In this document: positions 16,700-25,152 of the stretch, in pieces
Numbering within the stretch: the first letter of the stretch is position 1
How the letters are laid out: each line of letters begins with the position of its first letter
Assembly: GCA_963922585.1 (NCBI GenBank)
Contig: CAWUIK010000008.1
Coordinates: forward strand, 1 to 54,817
Length of the DNA stretch: 54,817 bases
Direction of reading: 5' to 3'
Source of the DNA: Parvicella sp963922585
Lineage (GTDB): Bacteria > Bacteroidota > Bacteroidia > Flavobacteriales_D > Parvicellaceae
Made by a program: the position numbers and the translations under genes
The notes under the pieces: model-generated
Database searches by the model: none
Seen by the model: only the letters and a program-made list of their open reading frames with translations
Told to the model about the DNA's origin: nothing

Positions 16700-17761
16700 A
16701 TGCGTTTTATTATATATTTTAGTTTACTTTCCTTGTTTATATTTTCATGTGATTCTTCAGAACCAACAAAACATGAAGGTGTGGAGACTTTGACCCAGGA
16801 TTATTTAAAAGCAACAGGAGAAACACAAGGCACTACATATAGTGTTACTTATCAAGATCCTAATAACAGAAACTTAAAGCCCTCAATTGATAGTTTATTG
16901 GCTGCATACGATTTAGAGCTTTCTACTTATCTTCCAACGAGTATTATTTCTGAATTGAATAAATCTCAAGAACATTCTTTTTCTTTTGAAACATATGAGA
17001 ACAGTGATCATTTTATAGATTGTTATAATAAAGCAAAAGAAATTTATTACAATACAAATGGAACTTTTAATCCTGCACTTTATCCAGTGATCAATTATTG
17101 GGGATTTTACGATGGAACACAGTTAGATGAAATTTCATTAGAAGAAATAGATAAATTGCTTGCTTTAACAAGTTTTGGAGAATCAGAATTTTCATTAAAA
17201 GGAAAAGTGCTTTCTAAAAAACATACAGATGCTAAATTAGATTTTAATGCAATAGCACAAGGTCATTCTGTAGATGTGGTTGGAGATTTTTTAAAGGCTC
17301 AAGGTATTGAAAACTATATGGTTGAAATTGGAGGAGAGGTTAAGTGTTTTGGTTTGAATCCTGATGGCAATGAATGGACTGTGGGCATCGAAAAACCAAT
17401 CGAAAATGCTGAGCCTGGTTCTACAGATTATCAATTTATTGCCAAACTCAAAAACATGAGTCTTGCAACCTCTGGAAATTACAGAAAATTTTATATGATT
17501 GATGACAAAAAGTATTCTCATACCATCAACCCAGTAACAGGATATCCTGTAAATCATAATTTATTGAGTGTAACAGTTATTGCCAAATCATGCACTCAAG
17601 CGGATGGATATGCGACTTCTTTCATGGTTATGGGATTAATTAATGCTATAGATTTCATCAACAATAATCCAGATTTGGAATTAGAAGCTTATTTTGTATT
17701 TGATAACAATGGCGCTTTGGATTTTACAGTTACCAAAGGATTTGATAAATATATTAAGTGA
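16700..17761 (+). CDS. apbE: FAD:protein FMN transferase
   Basis: 353 residues. ApbE attaches FMN from FAD covalently to a threonine or serine of target flavoproteins, typically NqrB/NqrC of the sodium-pumping NADH:quinone reductase or Rnf subunits, on the periplasmic side. The N-terminus is a lipoprotein signal with lipobox cysteine C17 (LFIFSC). Family motifs are visible: GTTYSVTY near the start, VEIGGEVK, ATSGNYRKF and HTINPVTGYP, and TQADGYATSFMVMG near the end, which carries the magnesium-site residues. No nqr genes are in the window, but an NqrM-like maturation gene lies convergently just downstream. Confidence 0.94.
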   Translation: MRFIIYFSLLSLFIFSCDSSEPTKHEGVETLTQDYLKATGETQGTTYSVTYQDPNNRNLKPSIDSLLAAYDLELSTYLPTSIISELNKSQEHSFSFETYENSDHFIDCYNKAKEIYYNTNGTFNPALYPVINYWGFYDGTQLDEISLEEIDKLLALTSFGESEFSLKGKVLSKKHTDAKLDFNAIAQGHSVDVVGDFLKAQGIENYMVEIGGEVKCFGLNPDGNEWTVGIEKPIENAEPGSTDYQFIAKLKNMSLATSGNYRKFYMIDDKKYSHTINPVTGYPVNHNLLSVTVIAKSCTQADGYATSFMVMGLINAIDFINNNPDLELEAYFVFDNNGALDFTVTKGFDKYIK

Positions 17762-17794
17762 TTTTTGTTACGAAGCTAAACATTTTAAGATTTT

Positions 17795-17860
17795 AGATTC
17801 AAGACAAAGGTCTAAAAGATTCAAGATAAAGTCTAGAAAGTTCAAATAAAGACACGATTA
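17795..17860. repeat. Degenerate tandem repeat of about 22 bp
   Basis: AGATTCAAGACAAAGGTCT, AGATTCAAGATAAAGTCT and a weaker third copy GTTCAAATAAAGAC follow each other in the gap between the convergent apbE and nqrM-like genes. Low-complexity slippage is the simplest explanation. Confidence 0.5.
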
Positions 17861-17877
17861 AAACAGTAGAGCTTTTT

Positions 17878-18081
17878 TTATGGTAAAACGGGCGTTTCAG
17901 ACATGCATTTTTCATCAGGTCTAGCACCGCAAACACTACAACTTTCGCCTTCTTGGTTAAACAGTGGGCTGTTGCTAGCACAAGTCCCAGCAAATTTGCC
18001 GTCTTTTTTTGCCCAGATTTTAATAGCAATACCTAAAATTCCAAGTCCTAATAATGCTATGGTAAGTAAAAATAACTTCAT
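17878..18081 (-). CDS. NqrM-like small membrane protein (Na+-NQR maturation)
   Basis: About 67 residues from the ATG at 18081; a TTG seven codons earlier would give 74. One membrane helix (about 2-22 from the ATG) is followed by a cysteine-rich tail: a GTC, then CSVCG...P-EKC. The same cysteine layout occurs in NqrM (DUF539), which delivers iron for the Cys4 centre of the sodium-translocating NADH:quinone reductase and is usually encoded next to apbE. Here it faces apbE from the opposite strand. The identification rests on cysteine spacing, helix and neighbourhood, so it is likely but not certain. Confidence 0.65.
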   Translation of the reverse strand: MKLFLLTIALLGLGILGIAIKIWAKKDGKFAGTCASNSPLFNQEGESCSVCGARPDEKCMSETPVLP

Positions 18082-18111
18082 GGATTTGCTCTCTTTTTTC
18101 AAAATTTACTA

Positions 18112-18119
18112 CAAAGTTA
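18112..18119 (-). promoter_or_regulatory. -7 box TAACTTTG for the nqrM-like gene
   Basis: Exact TAnnTTTG on the minus strand, 30 bases before the ATG at 18081. The alternative TTG at 18102 would be almost leaderless. Confidence 0.5.
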
Positions 18120-18170
18120 ATAATTCTAAAATAAGATTACTATCAAAAGACTTTGTTTTTGGAAATCTTC

Positions 18171-18695
18171 CTATCCATAAATATCAAGTAAACCTTCAGG
18201 AATTTTCACAAATAATTTCTTTTCAGTTTTATCAATTTTGATAAAACTTTGGTCATTAAGAGGAATTAGGGCTTCACTTTTTTTGTAGGCTACTTCAAGC
18301 AAAGTATTAGATGGATTTTCTATAACGTCTAAAATTTTTCCAACTTCTATATTATTTTCATCCAAAAGAGCATATCCTTTTACTTCGTGATAATAAAACT
18401 GATTATCATTTAATTGGGGTAATTCTGATAGAGGTAAGTATACCTTTTTCTTTACAATACTTTTAGCACCATCTTCATCTTCAATGGTATCGAATAAAAC
18501 TCTTAACTGATTGTGTTTGTGGACAGCACTTTTTTCAATGAAGTAAGGCACTAATTGTTTGTTGATCTCCAAAAAAACCATTTCCAAATCATAGTAATTA
18601 TCAGGTTGGTCGCTATCAATATGAATAATAACTTCACCTTTAAAACTAAATAATTTGGAAATAATCCCTAATTCAAAACAATCTTCTTTATTCAT
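18171..18695 (-). CDS. rimM: Ribosome maturation factor RimM
   Basis: 174 residues. RimM binds ribosomal protein S19 in the 30S head and assists 16S rRNA processing. The N-terminal beta-barrel starts with FELGIISKLFSFKGEVIIHIDSD; the C-terminal PRC-barrel half carries YYHEVKGYALLDENNIEVGKILDV and the late ALIPLNDQSFIKIDK. In many bacteria rimM follows rpsP; here no rpsP is adjacent, and a regulator gene lies upstream. A -7 box lies 18 bases before the start. Confidence 0.93.
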   Translation of the reverse strand: MNKEDCFELGIISKLFSFKGEVIIHIDSDQPDNYYDLEMVFLEINKQLVPYFIEKSAVHKHNQLRVLFDTIEDEDGAKSIVKKKVYLPLSELPQLNDNQFYYHEVKGYALLDENNIEVGKILDVIENPSNTLLEVAYKKSEALIPLNDQSFIKIDKTEKKLFVKIPEGLLDIYG

Positions 18696-18713
18696 TTTCC
18701 TTCGATAATTTCA

Positions 18714-18721
18714 CAAAAATA
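18714..18721 (-). promoter_or_regulatory. -7 box TATTTTTG for rimM
   Basis: Exact TAnnTTTG on the minus strand, 18 bases before the ATG at 18695, which suggests that rimM has its own promoter. Confidence 0.5.
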
Positions 18722-18810
18722 ACACTATTCACTAGATATTCAAGTAAAACATAATCTTCTTAATATTTGAGAGCATTGAAAAAAACTATTTTATATTGTT
18801 TTAAAATATT

Positions 18811-19101
18811 TTACCTTTTCAAAAGAGCTTCCAGAGCATCAATATGCTTTGTAAACTCTAGTTTACCTATTTTGGTGGCTCTATAACTCGTCATAGGTTT
18901 TTTACCTACAAATTGTTTTTGCACTTCCACATATTCTAATTTTTCTAATGAAGCAATGTGACTCGCCAAATTACCATCTGTAAGCCCTAAAGTTTCTTTG
19001 AGTTCGTTATAGTTTACCCAGTCTTTTACCATTAAGATAGACATTACACCCAATCTTACCCTACTTTCAAATGCTTTATTTAACTGGTTAAAACCTTTCA
19101 T
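18811..19101 (-). CDS. Winged-helix transcriptional regulator
   Basis: 96 residues forming a single winged helix-turn-helix domain similar to the small ArsR/PadR-like family often annotated as winged helix DNA-binding protein. The recognition region is YNELKETLGLTDGNLASHIASLEKL, followed by the wing (FVGKKPMTSYRATKIG) and a C-terminal dimerisation helix. No ligand-binding cysteines are seen. The upstream gene encodes a polytopic membrane protein, a pairing common for this family, so the regulator may control that operon. Confidence 0.85.
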   Translation of the reverse strand: MKGFNQLNKAFESRVRLGVMSILMVKDWVNYNELKETLGLTDGNLASHIASLEKLEYVEVQKQFVGKKPMTSYRATKIGKLEFTKHIDALEALLKR

Positions 19102-19171
19102 TGTTTTTAGCGATTAGCCGTTAGTGATTAGTAGATAGTTCATAATAACAACGAATCACCAACACCAAACA

Positions 19172-19813
19172 TCAAGCTTTTCTCTCGTACTTATAATACA
19201 TCCATGCTCCATAAAAGATATGTAACAACCCAAATCCTATGGTCCACAAAAGCAATCCATATCCAATATACAAACAGCCAATTAATCCAAGTAGTATTTC
19301 ACAAAGGCCTAAATATCTCAACTCTACAAATGAATATTTACTAGCACTAAAAAGTCCCAAGCCATAAAATAATAATGTGATAGGTGCCACAAATCCAAAT
19401 AATCCATTTTGAATGAAAATAATTCCTAAGATGCCACCAGTAATTAATGGTACTGCTAAATTCGACATCATTAACTTAGCACTATTGTCCCATATTTTTA
19501 GGTTTTGTTTTTTTGCTTTTCTTGACGTGAAAATAAATCCAGAGATTAGAGATGCTGCAAGAACCATTATTGCAATCCCAACTAGGAAATATATTTTTGC
19601 AGTTGGCTGTTCGGCTTCGCTCATGGATCTGACATATTTTGCATAACTAATGCTCCCTGCCTTAAAATCAAAGTAAACTACTGCAGCTCCTATAAGTGCG
19701 TAAATTCCTGCAAAAACTCCTGATAATCCACTAAGTGAAAGGAATCTTGAAGAACGCTCCATCAGACTTCTGATATGCGTTAAATCGTCTAAATGTTTTT
19801 TGTTCTCAGTCAT
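19172..19813 (-). CDS. Integral membrane protein paired with a winged-helix regulator
   Basis: 213 residues. A short charged N-terminus (about 1-25) is followed by roughly six to seven hydrophobic segments (about 27-48, 74-95, 112-132, 134-150, 165-182, 183-203). No catalytic or transport motif is recognised. It is the first gene of a likely pair with the regulator at 18811; the 70-base gap between them contains a low-complexity GATTAG/GTTAG phrase. The function is unknown. Confidence 0.75.
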   Translation of the reverse strand: MTENKKHLDDLTHIRSLMERSSRFLSLSGLSGVFAGIYALIGAAVVYFDFKAGSISYAKYVRSMSEAEQPTAKIYFLVGIAIMVLAASLISGFIFTSRKAKKQNLKIWDNSAKLMMSNLAVPLITGGILGIIFIQNGLFGFVAPITLLFYGLGLFSASKYSFVELRYLGLCEILLGLIGCLYIGYGLLLWTIGFGLLHIFYGAWMYYKYERKA

Positions 19814-19832
19814 AAGAAAGCACTTTGTAGTT

Positions 19833-19840
19833 CAAAGTTA
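19833..19840 (-). promoter_or_regulatory. -7 box TAACTTTG for the membrane protein gene
   Basis: Exact TAnnTTTG on the minus strand, 19 bases before the ATG at 19813. Confidence 0.5.
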
Positions 19841-19899
19841 AAATAAAAAACACGAACTTCCAAGTTTTATTTTTTGATATGGATGTTAAATAAAAAAAA

Positions 19900-21786
19900 T
19901 TATTTTACCCCAAGTAATTGGTCGATAGAATTGTAAGAAACAAAATGATAATTAGGTTTAGCTTTTTTGTAGATTGCAATTGCCTTTTCTTTTCCTTCTG
20001 GAGTAGCAGCAAGGGCAGTATAAAGTGGCATTAGGAATTTTCTTCTTCCTATTTTTATCAAAAATGCTTCTAGTTCCTTATCGATATTTTCATACCCAAA
20101 GTTGATGCTTTTTTCAAACCAAATAGCTGCAATTTCACTATTCCCAGATTGGGTCAATTTGAATGCATCATCTAATAATTTCATTTGTTCAGGAGTTGTT
20201 CCTTCTTTTAGGTTTCTAATAAAATGTAACCATTCATGGGTTGTCCAATCTTTAGAGAAAATCGAACTTTTCACATCATTGGTTAGGTAAAATTGTTCTA
20301 AATTTGCTTCAACGGCATTAAACAATTTACTTACAACTTTAGGACAATTTTCTGGCAATCCAGAAGAATACATCCATTCATCAATATTTACTTGTAAATT
20401 ATGAGTATTGATAAGGTTTTTTTCTAAATAAACTTTAAACTCTTCAGTTGTAATTGTTTTAAATTTATAATACTCAAAATATCCTTTTAAAAACGCATCA
20501 AAGTTATCACGTCCAGCAGTTTGTTCTAATAATCTTAAGAAAAAATACCCTTTTTCATAAGCAACATCTGTCATTCCGTCATCAGGATGCTTCATGTTGA
20601 GTTGTAATTTTAATTTTTGCATATCGGTTTCTTCTTCACTCATCGTTCTCACCAAGTCTTGATACCCCAAAAGGGCGAGCATATCTGTGTAATCTTTTCC
20701 AAACATAGCCTCCATAATTCTTCTTTCGAAATAAACTGTAAAACCTTCGTTGAGCCAGAAATCATTCCATGTAGAATTCGTAACTAAATTTCCACTCCAA
20801 GAATGCGCCAATTCATGAGCAATCAAAGCCACTAAAGAGCGATCACCAGCAATAATTGTAGGAGTTGCAAAAGTAAGTCTAGGGTTTTCCATTCCGCCAA
20901 ATGGGAAACTTGGAGGTAATACAATTACATCATATCTATCCCAAAGATATTTTCCATATAATTTTTCTGCTTCATTTACCATTTCTCCCATATCAGCCAA
21001 TTCATAGGCGCAATCTTTTAGCATAGATGGTTCTGTGTACACACCAGTTCTGTGATCAATTGCCGCAAATTCTAAATCTCCTACTGCTAATGCAATTAAA
21101 TAACAAGGAATCGGTTGAGGCATGTCGAACTCATAAATACCTGTTTCGTTTTTTTCTACAGGATTGGTTGCAGACATTACCGCAAGCAATTGATTAGGAA
21201 CCTTTACTTTAGCACTGTAAGTGATTCTGATAGCGGGTGTTCCTTGAAGTGGTATCCAACTTCTAGTAAAAATAGATTGGCCTTGAGTATACATAAAAGG
21301 TTGTTTCTTTCCAGCAGTTTGAGAAGCAACCAACCAATCTAAAGCTTCGGTTTTTTCGGTGGTTTCGTATTTGATAGTAACCGTTTCTGTATTCTCGTTA
21401 ATTCCAACAAATAATGGAGTTCCCAACAATTCATCGTAATCACCCATGGTGAATTCTGTATTTTCTTCACCATTAAGTTTTACATTTAAAATGTTTAGAC
21501 CTTTAGTGTCGAAAACTACTTGTTCAGCACTTGTAATATTTTCAATGGTATGTGTTACAGTTCCAAAAATTCTTTTATTTTCGAAGTCAACTTCAATATC
21601 TAGGTGCAGATGTTTAGTTCTAACCTCCAAATAATTTGACAAAGTGTGTTGGTCTATAGTATTATCAATATCATCAACTAAAGAGTCTTTTTCTTCTGTT
21701 TTAGGTTGATACTCTTCACTTTTGTTAGTGTTTTCACATGCAGAAAATAAGATTAGGCTCACAATAATTATTGAAATGTATTTCAT
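19900..21786 (-). CDS. M1 family metallopeptidase (aminopeptidase), lipoprotein
   Basis: 628 residues. A lipoprotein signal peptide ends in the lipobox LFSAC, so the enzyme is membrane-anchored outside the cytoplasm. The M1 hallmarks are the substrate-binding GGMENP (about residue 296), the zinc site HELAHSW (about 322-328) and the third ligand in NEGFTVYFERR about 19 residues later. The C-terminal ~170 residues look like the helical domain of leukotriene-A4-hydrolase-type members. It would trim N-terminal amino acids from peptides. Divergent from it, about 214 bases away, lies a peptide transporter gene, so the two could serve peptide use together. Confidence 0.93.
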   Translation of the reverse strand: MKYISIIIVSLILFSACENTNKSEEYQPKTEEKDSLVDDIDNTIDQHTLSNYLEVRTKHLHLDIEVDFENKRIFGTVTHTIENITSAEQVVFDTKGLNILNVKLNGEENTEFTMGDYDELLGTPLFVGINENTETVTIKYETTEKTEALDWLVASQTAGKKQPFMYTQGQSIFTRSWIPLQGTPAIRITYSAKVKVPNQLLAVMSATNPVEKNETGIYEFDMPQPIPCYLIALAVGDLEFAAIDHRTGVYTEPSMLKDCAYELADMGEMVNEAEKLYGKYLWDRYDVIVLPPSFPFGGMENPRLTFATPTIIAGDRSLVALIAHELAHSWSGNLVTNSTWNDFWLNEGFTVYFERRIMEAMFGKDYTDMLALLGYQDLVRTMSEEETDMQKLKLQLNMKHPDDGMTDVAYEKGYFFLRLLEQTAGRDNFDAFLKGYFEYYKFKTITTEEFKVYLEKNLINTHNLQVNIDEWMYSSGLPENCPKVVSKLFNAVEANLEQFYLTNDVKSSIFSKDWTTHEWLHFIRNLKEGTTPEQMKLLDDAFKLTQSGNSEIAAIWFEKSINFGYENIDKELEAFLIKIGRRKFLMPLYTALAATPEGKEKAIAIYKKAKPNYHFVSYNSIDQLLGVK

Positions 21787-21835
21787 TTTTTGGATTTTAA
21801 ATGTGTTGTTTTAAACTCAATTTTGTTTTAGAAAA

Positions 21836-21843
21836 CAAAAGTA
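21836..21843 (-). promoter_or_regulatory. -7 box TACTTTTG for the M1 peptidase gene
   Basis: Exact TAnnTTTG on the minus strand, 49 bases before the ATG at 21786. Confidence 0.45.
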
Positions 21844-21968
21844 ATATTTTGTTTTTGTTATTAAATAATTAATAGACGTATGCTTATATTACATCGTTCA
21901 AAAAATGAAATATATATTTATTTATTCAATTAATACTAAAAAATAATCGCTAGCATAAAATAAAATGT

Positions 21969-21976
21969 TATTTTCG
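21969..21976 (+). promoter_or_regulatory. -7 box TATTTTCG for the peptide transporter gene
   Basis: TAnnTTcG variant, 24 bases before the ATG at 22001. Confidence 0.4.
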
Positions 21977-22000
21977 GGGCTCAATTTATAAAAATAAGGT

Positions 22001-24058
22001 ATGAGTTCAACGAAAACTAATTATACAGAACAATTAAGAGTAATGGGGCATCCCGCAGGTTTATTTGTTTTGTTTTTTACAGAAATGTGGGAGCGTTTCT
22101 CTTATTATGGAATGCGTGCTATTCTAGTGCTTTTCTTGGTAAGTGCTGCTGGAATTGGCGGATGGGAATGGAGTAATGCTGAGGCGTTATCGCTGTATGG
22201 ACTTTATACAGGATTGGTATATGTAACACCGATTTTTGGAGGAATGATTGCAGATAAACTTTTAGGTTACAGGAAAGCAATAATGTTGGGAGCCTTTTTA
22301 ATGACTTTAGGCCATGCCGCCTTAGCTTTAGAAACTAAATGGGCTTTTTACTTAGGTTTAGCGCTTTTGATACTAGGAAATGGTTTGTTTAAACCCAATA
22401 TTTCTTCAGTAGTTGGAGGCCTTTACAAAAAAGATCCCGAAAAGAAAGATGGGGGGTATTCTATATTTTATATGGGGATAAACGCTGGAGCATTTTTAGG
22501 AATGATGCTTTGTGGTTTCTTGGGTGAAATTGTTGGTTGGAGTTATGGTTTTGGATTGGCTGGGGTATTCATGTTAGTTGGTATGATTATGTTTTATTTT
22601 GGTCAAGGTATTTTTGATCAAATAGGATTGAAACCTAAGAAAGTCTCTTTTGGAGTTAAAGACACGTACAACGAAATAATAGAATCTAAAGAAGAAGAAA
22701 TTAATGAAGGCTTTGATGAAGCTAAAGTGTTAAGTGAAATTCAAACTGAAATTCCAAATATTACTGAAGATGATAAAAAAACTTTAATATCTGAACTTAA
22801 AGGAAAGTTCAAAAAAAGAGTTGAAGGAGATAGGCTTATGGTTATTGGTATTTTGGCCTTTTTTACCATTTTCTTTTGGGTTGCTTTTGAACAAGCAGGT
22901 GGTTCTATGACTATTTTCGCAAGTAGCTTTACGGATAGAATTCTTTCAGGTAGTTCAGCAACAATATTTACTGTTGTTAATACATTGATTACTATTGTAC
23001 CTTTAGCAATCATTACTTATGTACTCTTTATGTTGGCTAGAGCAACTGTTAAAAAGTTTGCAATAATGGCATTATCCTTATCTTTTAGTTTCTTAATTAT
23101 TTGGGGTATTGTAGGGTGGAAAGTAAACAAAGAATTAAATACTGTTGCTTATGATGTAGAATTTGCATACGATAAAGAAATAACAAAAAATGATACTATT
23201 TTTGTTGAATCTCTACAACAAACACAATTAGTTGAGATTTTATCAAAAAAAGAAGAGTTATTAAATGCCAAAGACATTACCCTTATAGATCTTCATAAAG
23301 CTACTGATGACAGTAAAGGAAAAGATTCAATAAAAACATTTTATGCTTTTTCGTATCAATATATCACTAATACAAAAGACACAACTTCAATAAGAATTGA
23401 TAAAGCATTGAATGTAGGTGATAATTTATACATTTTAGATGTTGACAATAAAGGAAATTATAGATTTTTATCTCCTGAAATAACTGAAGGAGTAGATCAA
23501 AGAAGAGATGCTAAAGTAATAGAAATTAAAGATAAGGAATTAGAAGTGCCTGCATCTTGGTTTGGTGTATTGAACTCTTTGTTTATAATTATATTTGCTC
23601 CTTTGTTTTCAGTATTGTGGGCTAGTAAATATAATCCTACCGCTCCAGTTAAATTTGGTATAGGCTTAATCTTATTAGGATTAGGATTTGCTATTCTGGC
23701 ATTTGGAAGTATGACAATTCCTAACGGAGCTGAAAAAGCAGAAGTAAGTATGATTTTCTTGATATTAGCGTATCTTCTTCATACCCTAGGTGAATTAACA
23801 GTTTCTCCTGTTGGATTGTCTTATGTAAGTAAATTATCTCCTGCTAAATTAGTAGGTTTTATGTTTGGGATTTGGTTTTTAGCATCGGCTATTGCAAATT
23901 ATATCGCAGGTATGTCTGGAAGTTATATCGATAAGATATCTGAAGAGTATGGACTTACTGTTTTCTTCTTAATATTTACTGCAATACCTATTGCTGCAGG
24001 ATTAGCAGTAATGGCTATGAATAAATTCTTATTAAAGAAAATGCATGGAATTAGATAA
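22001..24058 (+). CDS. Proton-dependent peptide transporter (POT/PTR family, MFS)
   Basis: 685 residues, clearly longer than the ~450-500 residues of simple bacterial members. The family signature EMWERFSYYGMR (ExxERFxYYG) lies in helix 1, followed by many membrane helices and the conserved GNGLFKPNISS. It would import di- and tripeptides with protons through the inner membrane. Two insertions account for the length: a charged, probably cytoplasmic stretch at about 211-270, and a soluble domain of about 140 residues at about 374-515 between two helices. Mammalian PEPT1 also carries a large loop domain between late helices. A strong terminator follows. Confidence 0.92.
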   Translation: MSSTKTNYTEQLRVMGHPAGLFVLFFTEMWERFSYYGMRAILVLFLVSAAGIGGWEWSNAEALSLYGLYTGLVYVTPIFGGMIADKLLGYRKAIMLGAFLMTLGHAALALETKWAFYLGLALLILGNGLFKPNISSVVGGLYKKDPEKKDGGYSIFYMGINAGAFLGMMLCGFLGEIVGWSYGFGLAGVFMLVGMIMFYFGQGIFDQIGLKPKKVSFGVKDTYNEIIESKEEEINEGFDEAKVLSEIQTEIPNITEDDKKTLISELKGKFKKRVEGDRLMVIGILAFFTIFFWVAFEQAGGSMTIFASSFTDRILSGSSATIFTVVNTLITIVPLAIITYVLFMLARATVKKFAIMALSLSFSFLIIWGIVGWKVNKELNTVAYDVEFAYDKEITKNDTIFVESLQQTQLVEILSKKEELLNAKDITLIDLHKATDDSKGKDSIKTFYAFSYQYITNTKDTTSIRIDKALNVGDNLYILDVDNKGNYRFLSPEITEGVDQRRDAKVIEIKDKELEVPASWFGVLNSLFIIIFAPLFSVLWASKYNPTAPVKFGIGLILLGLGFAILAFGSMTIPNGAEKAEVSMIFLILAYLLHTLGELTVSPVGLSYVSKLSPAKLVGFMFGIWFLASAIANYIAGMSGSYIDKISEEYGLTVFFLIFTAIPIAAGLAVMAMNKFLLKKMHGIR

Positions 24059-24077
24059 TAAATTATCTCAATCATTT

Positions 24078-24106
24078 AAAGGCTCGAAATTTTTCGAGCC
24101 TTTTTT
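24078..24106 (+). terminator. Rho-independent terminator of the transporter gene
   Basis: Arms GGCTCGAAA (24081-24089) and TTTCGAGCC (24092-24100) with flanking AAA/TTT pairs, followed by a T run. Confidence 0.9.
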
Positions 24107-24138
24107 GTTTAATTATATAAAATATTTCACTTTTTTAT

Positions 24139-24168
24139 TTTGGTATTTGAAAACCTTTTATACTTTTG
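24139..24168 (+). promoter_or_regulatory. Promoter of tRNA-Ser: TTTG -33 and TACTTTTG -7
   Basis: TTTG at 24139-24142 and TACTTTTG at 24161-24168 with an 18-base spacer fit the Bacteroidota promoter consensus; the tRNA begins 17 bases later. Confidence 0.65.
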
Positions 24169-24184
24169 CAGTCCATTCAAAAAC

Positions 24185-24269
24185 GGAGAAATGGCAGAGT
24201 GGTCGAATGCGGCAGTCTTGAAAACTGTTGTGCGGCAACGTACCGGGGGTTCGAATCCCTCTTTCTCCG
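24185..24269 (+). tRNA. tRNA-Ser (anticodon UGA)
   Basis: 85 bases. Acceptor arms GGAGAAA (24185-24191) and TTTCTCC (24262-24268) pair, with discriminator G at 24269. The anticodon stem-loop CAGTCTTGAAAACTG carries TGA, which reads UCA serine codons. A long variable arm (TTGTGCGGCAACGTAC region) fits a class II tRNA, and GGTTCGAATCC is the T loop. CCA is not encoded. Confidence 0.95.
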
Positions 24270-24280
24270 CAATCAAAACG

Positions 24281-24309
24281 AAGGTCTGATTTTACATCAG
24301 ACCTTTTTT
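24281..24309 (+). terminator. Rho-independent terminator after tRNA-Ser
   Basis: Arms AAGGTCTGAT (24281-24290) and ATCAGACCTT (24296-24305) with loop TTTAC and a T run. Confidence 0.88.
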
Positions 24310-24338
24310 GTTTCCAAAATTTACTAAAAAAACAAGAA

Positions 24339-24920
24339 CTACCTTCCTGAAAACCCAATAACGAATGCTGCATTTGAACCTCTAAGAGTTGTTCCTGTAG
24401 GGTTTTGTCTAATATCCATAAGTCCTCCACTAAATCTTAACTCGGGAGATATTTTAAAGTATTTTAACTCTAAATCCACACCAAAAGCAAAGTCTAAAGA
24501 TAATGTCGTCCTTGTGGGATAAAAATTCGAATTATCATCTATTGAAAGCGGAACACTTATATTGGGTCCAATGTAGCAATAGGGTTTAGCAACTCCTTTA
24601 TATCCTTTCATTCTGTATTTTAAATGCGTCATAAAATTTAGATTATTTGGATCTACTCGATAAGTAACGTTGTTTTCTGTTATTAAGGCATTGTTAAAAG
24701 ACAATTCGATCTTAGGATCTATAAACCAATTTCTTTTAAGGTGAAAACTAGAAATCACCCCTAATCGAAATCCAAATCCATTTTTGATTTGCAACTCATC
24801 TGTTGCATTGTAATTCCATATCGAGGAATAATTTGTTCCAAAATTAAATCCAAATGAAGGCTTATACTTATTCAAAGAATCTGGATTTTGAGAAAATAAA
24901 GAAAGTGAAAAAAAAGTCAC
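24339..24920 (-). CDS. Outer-membrane beta-barrel protein (PorT/OMP_b-brl_2-like), signal peptide interrupted
   Basis: Residues alternate in amphipathic strands ending in an aromatic/arginine residue (final FVIGFSGR), as in small eight-stranded outer-membrane barrels of Bacteroidota (PorT-like). The longest stop-free frame starts at a GTG at 24920 and keeps only the end of a signal peptide (FFSLSLFSQ-N). In the same frame an ATG lies at 24947, and between them the codons read M-L-R-V-S-A-stop-L-L-V-T, so a TAA at 24927-24929 splits what would be a full signal peptide. The gene is either freshly inactivated, mis-sequenced, or translated poorly from GTG. Confidence 0.7.
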   Translation of the reverse strand: MTFFSLSLFSQNPDSLNKYKPSFGFNFGTNYSSIWNYNATDELQIKNGFGFRLGVISSFHLKRNWFIDPKIELSFNNALITENNVTYRVDPNNLNFMTHLKYRMKGYKGVAKPYCYIGPNISVPLSIDDNSNFYPTRTTLSLDFAFGVDLELKYFKISPELRFSGGLMDIRQNPTGTTLRGSNAAFVIGFSGR

Positions 24921-25092
24921 TAATAATTAAGCACTAACTCGTAACATAATTTTGGTTTTAATTGGTTAGGTATTTTTATTTTCAATAGTAATGTTTTTAT
25001 TAAAACGTTATAATTTAAATAAAATTGTTTATTCAAATTATTGATAAAGAATTGAATATAATCTATTATTTATTTTTCAAGATTATGATTTC

Positions 25093-25152
25093 TCACGAAG
25101 TGTGAAGGATATAAGATTTTTTGTAAACTTCAAGATTTTGAAAATCAAACAT
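25093..25152 (-). pseudogene. 5' remnant of a four-helix-bundle gene in the left repeat
   Basis: The left 151-bp repeat carries the same ATG and first 13 codons as the four-helix-bundle gene (M-F-D-F-Q-N-L-E-V-Y-K-K-S), after which the sequence departs and stops (TGA 25093-25095). It is the truncated start of a second copy. Confidence 0.75.

Noticed and set aside
17878..18102. TTG start at 18102 for the nqrM-like gene
   Set aside because: The ATG seven codons later gives a better membrane-helix start and a normal leader after the -7 box at 18112.
17903..18241. Plus-strand frame of 112 codons
   Set aside because: It overlaps the nqrM-like gene and the 3' end of rimM on the other strand and has no family features.
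19101..19171. GATTAG/GTTAG phrases between the winged-helix and membrane-protein genes
   Set aside because: Short low-complexity sequence without defined period or symmetry; not enough to call a site.
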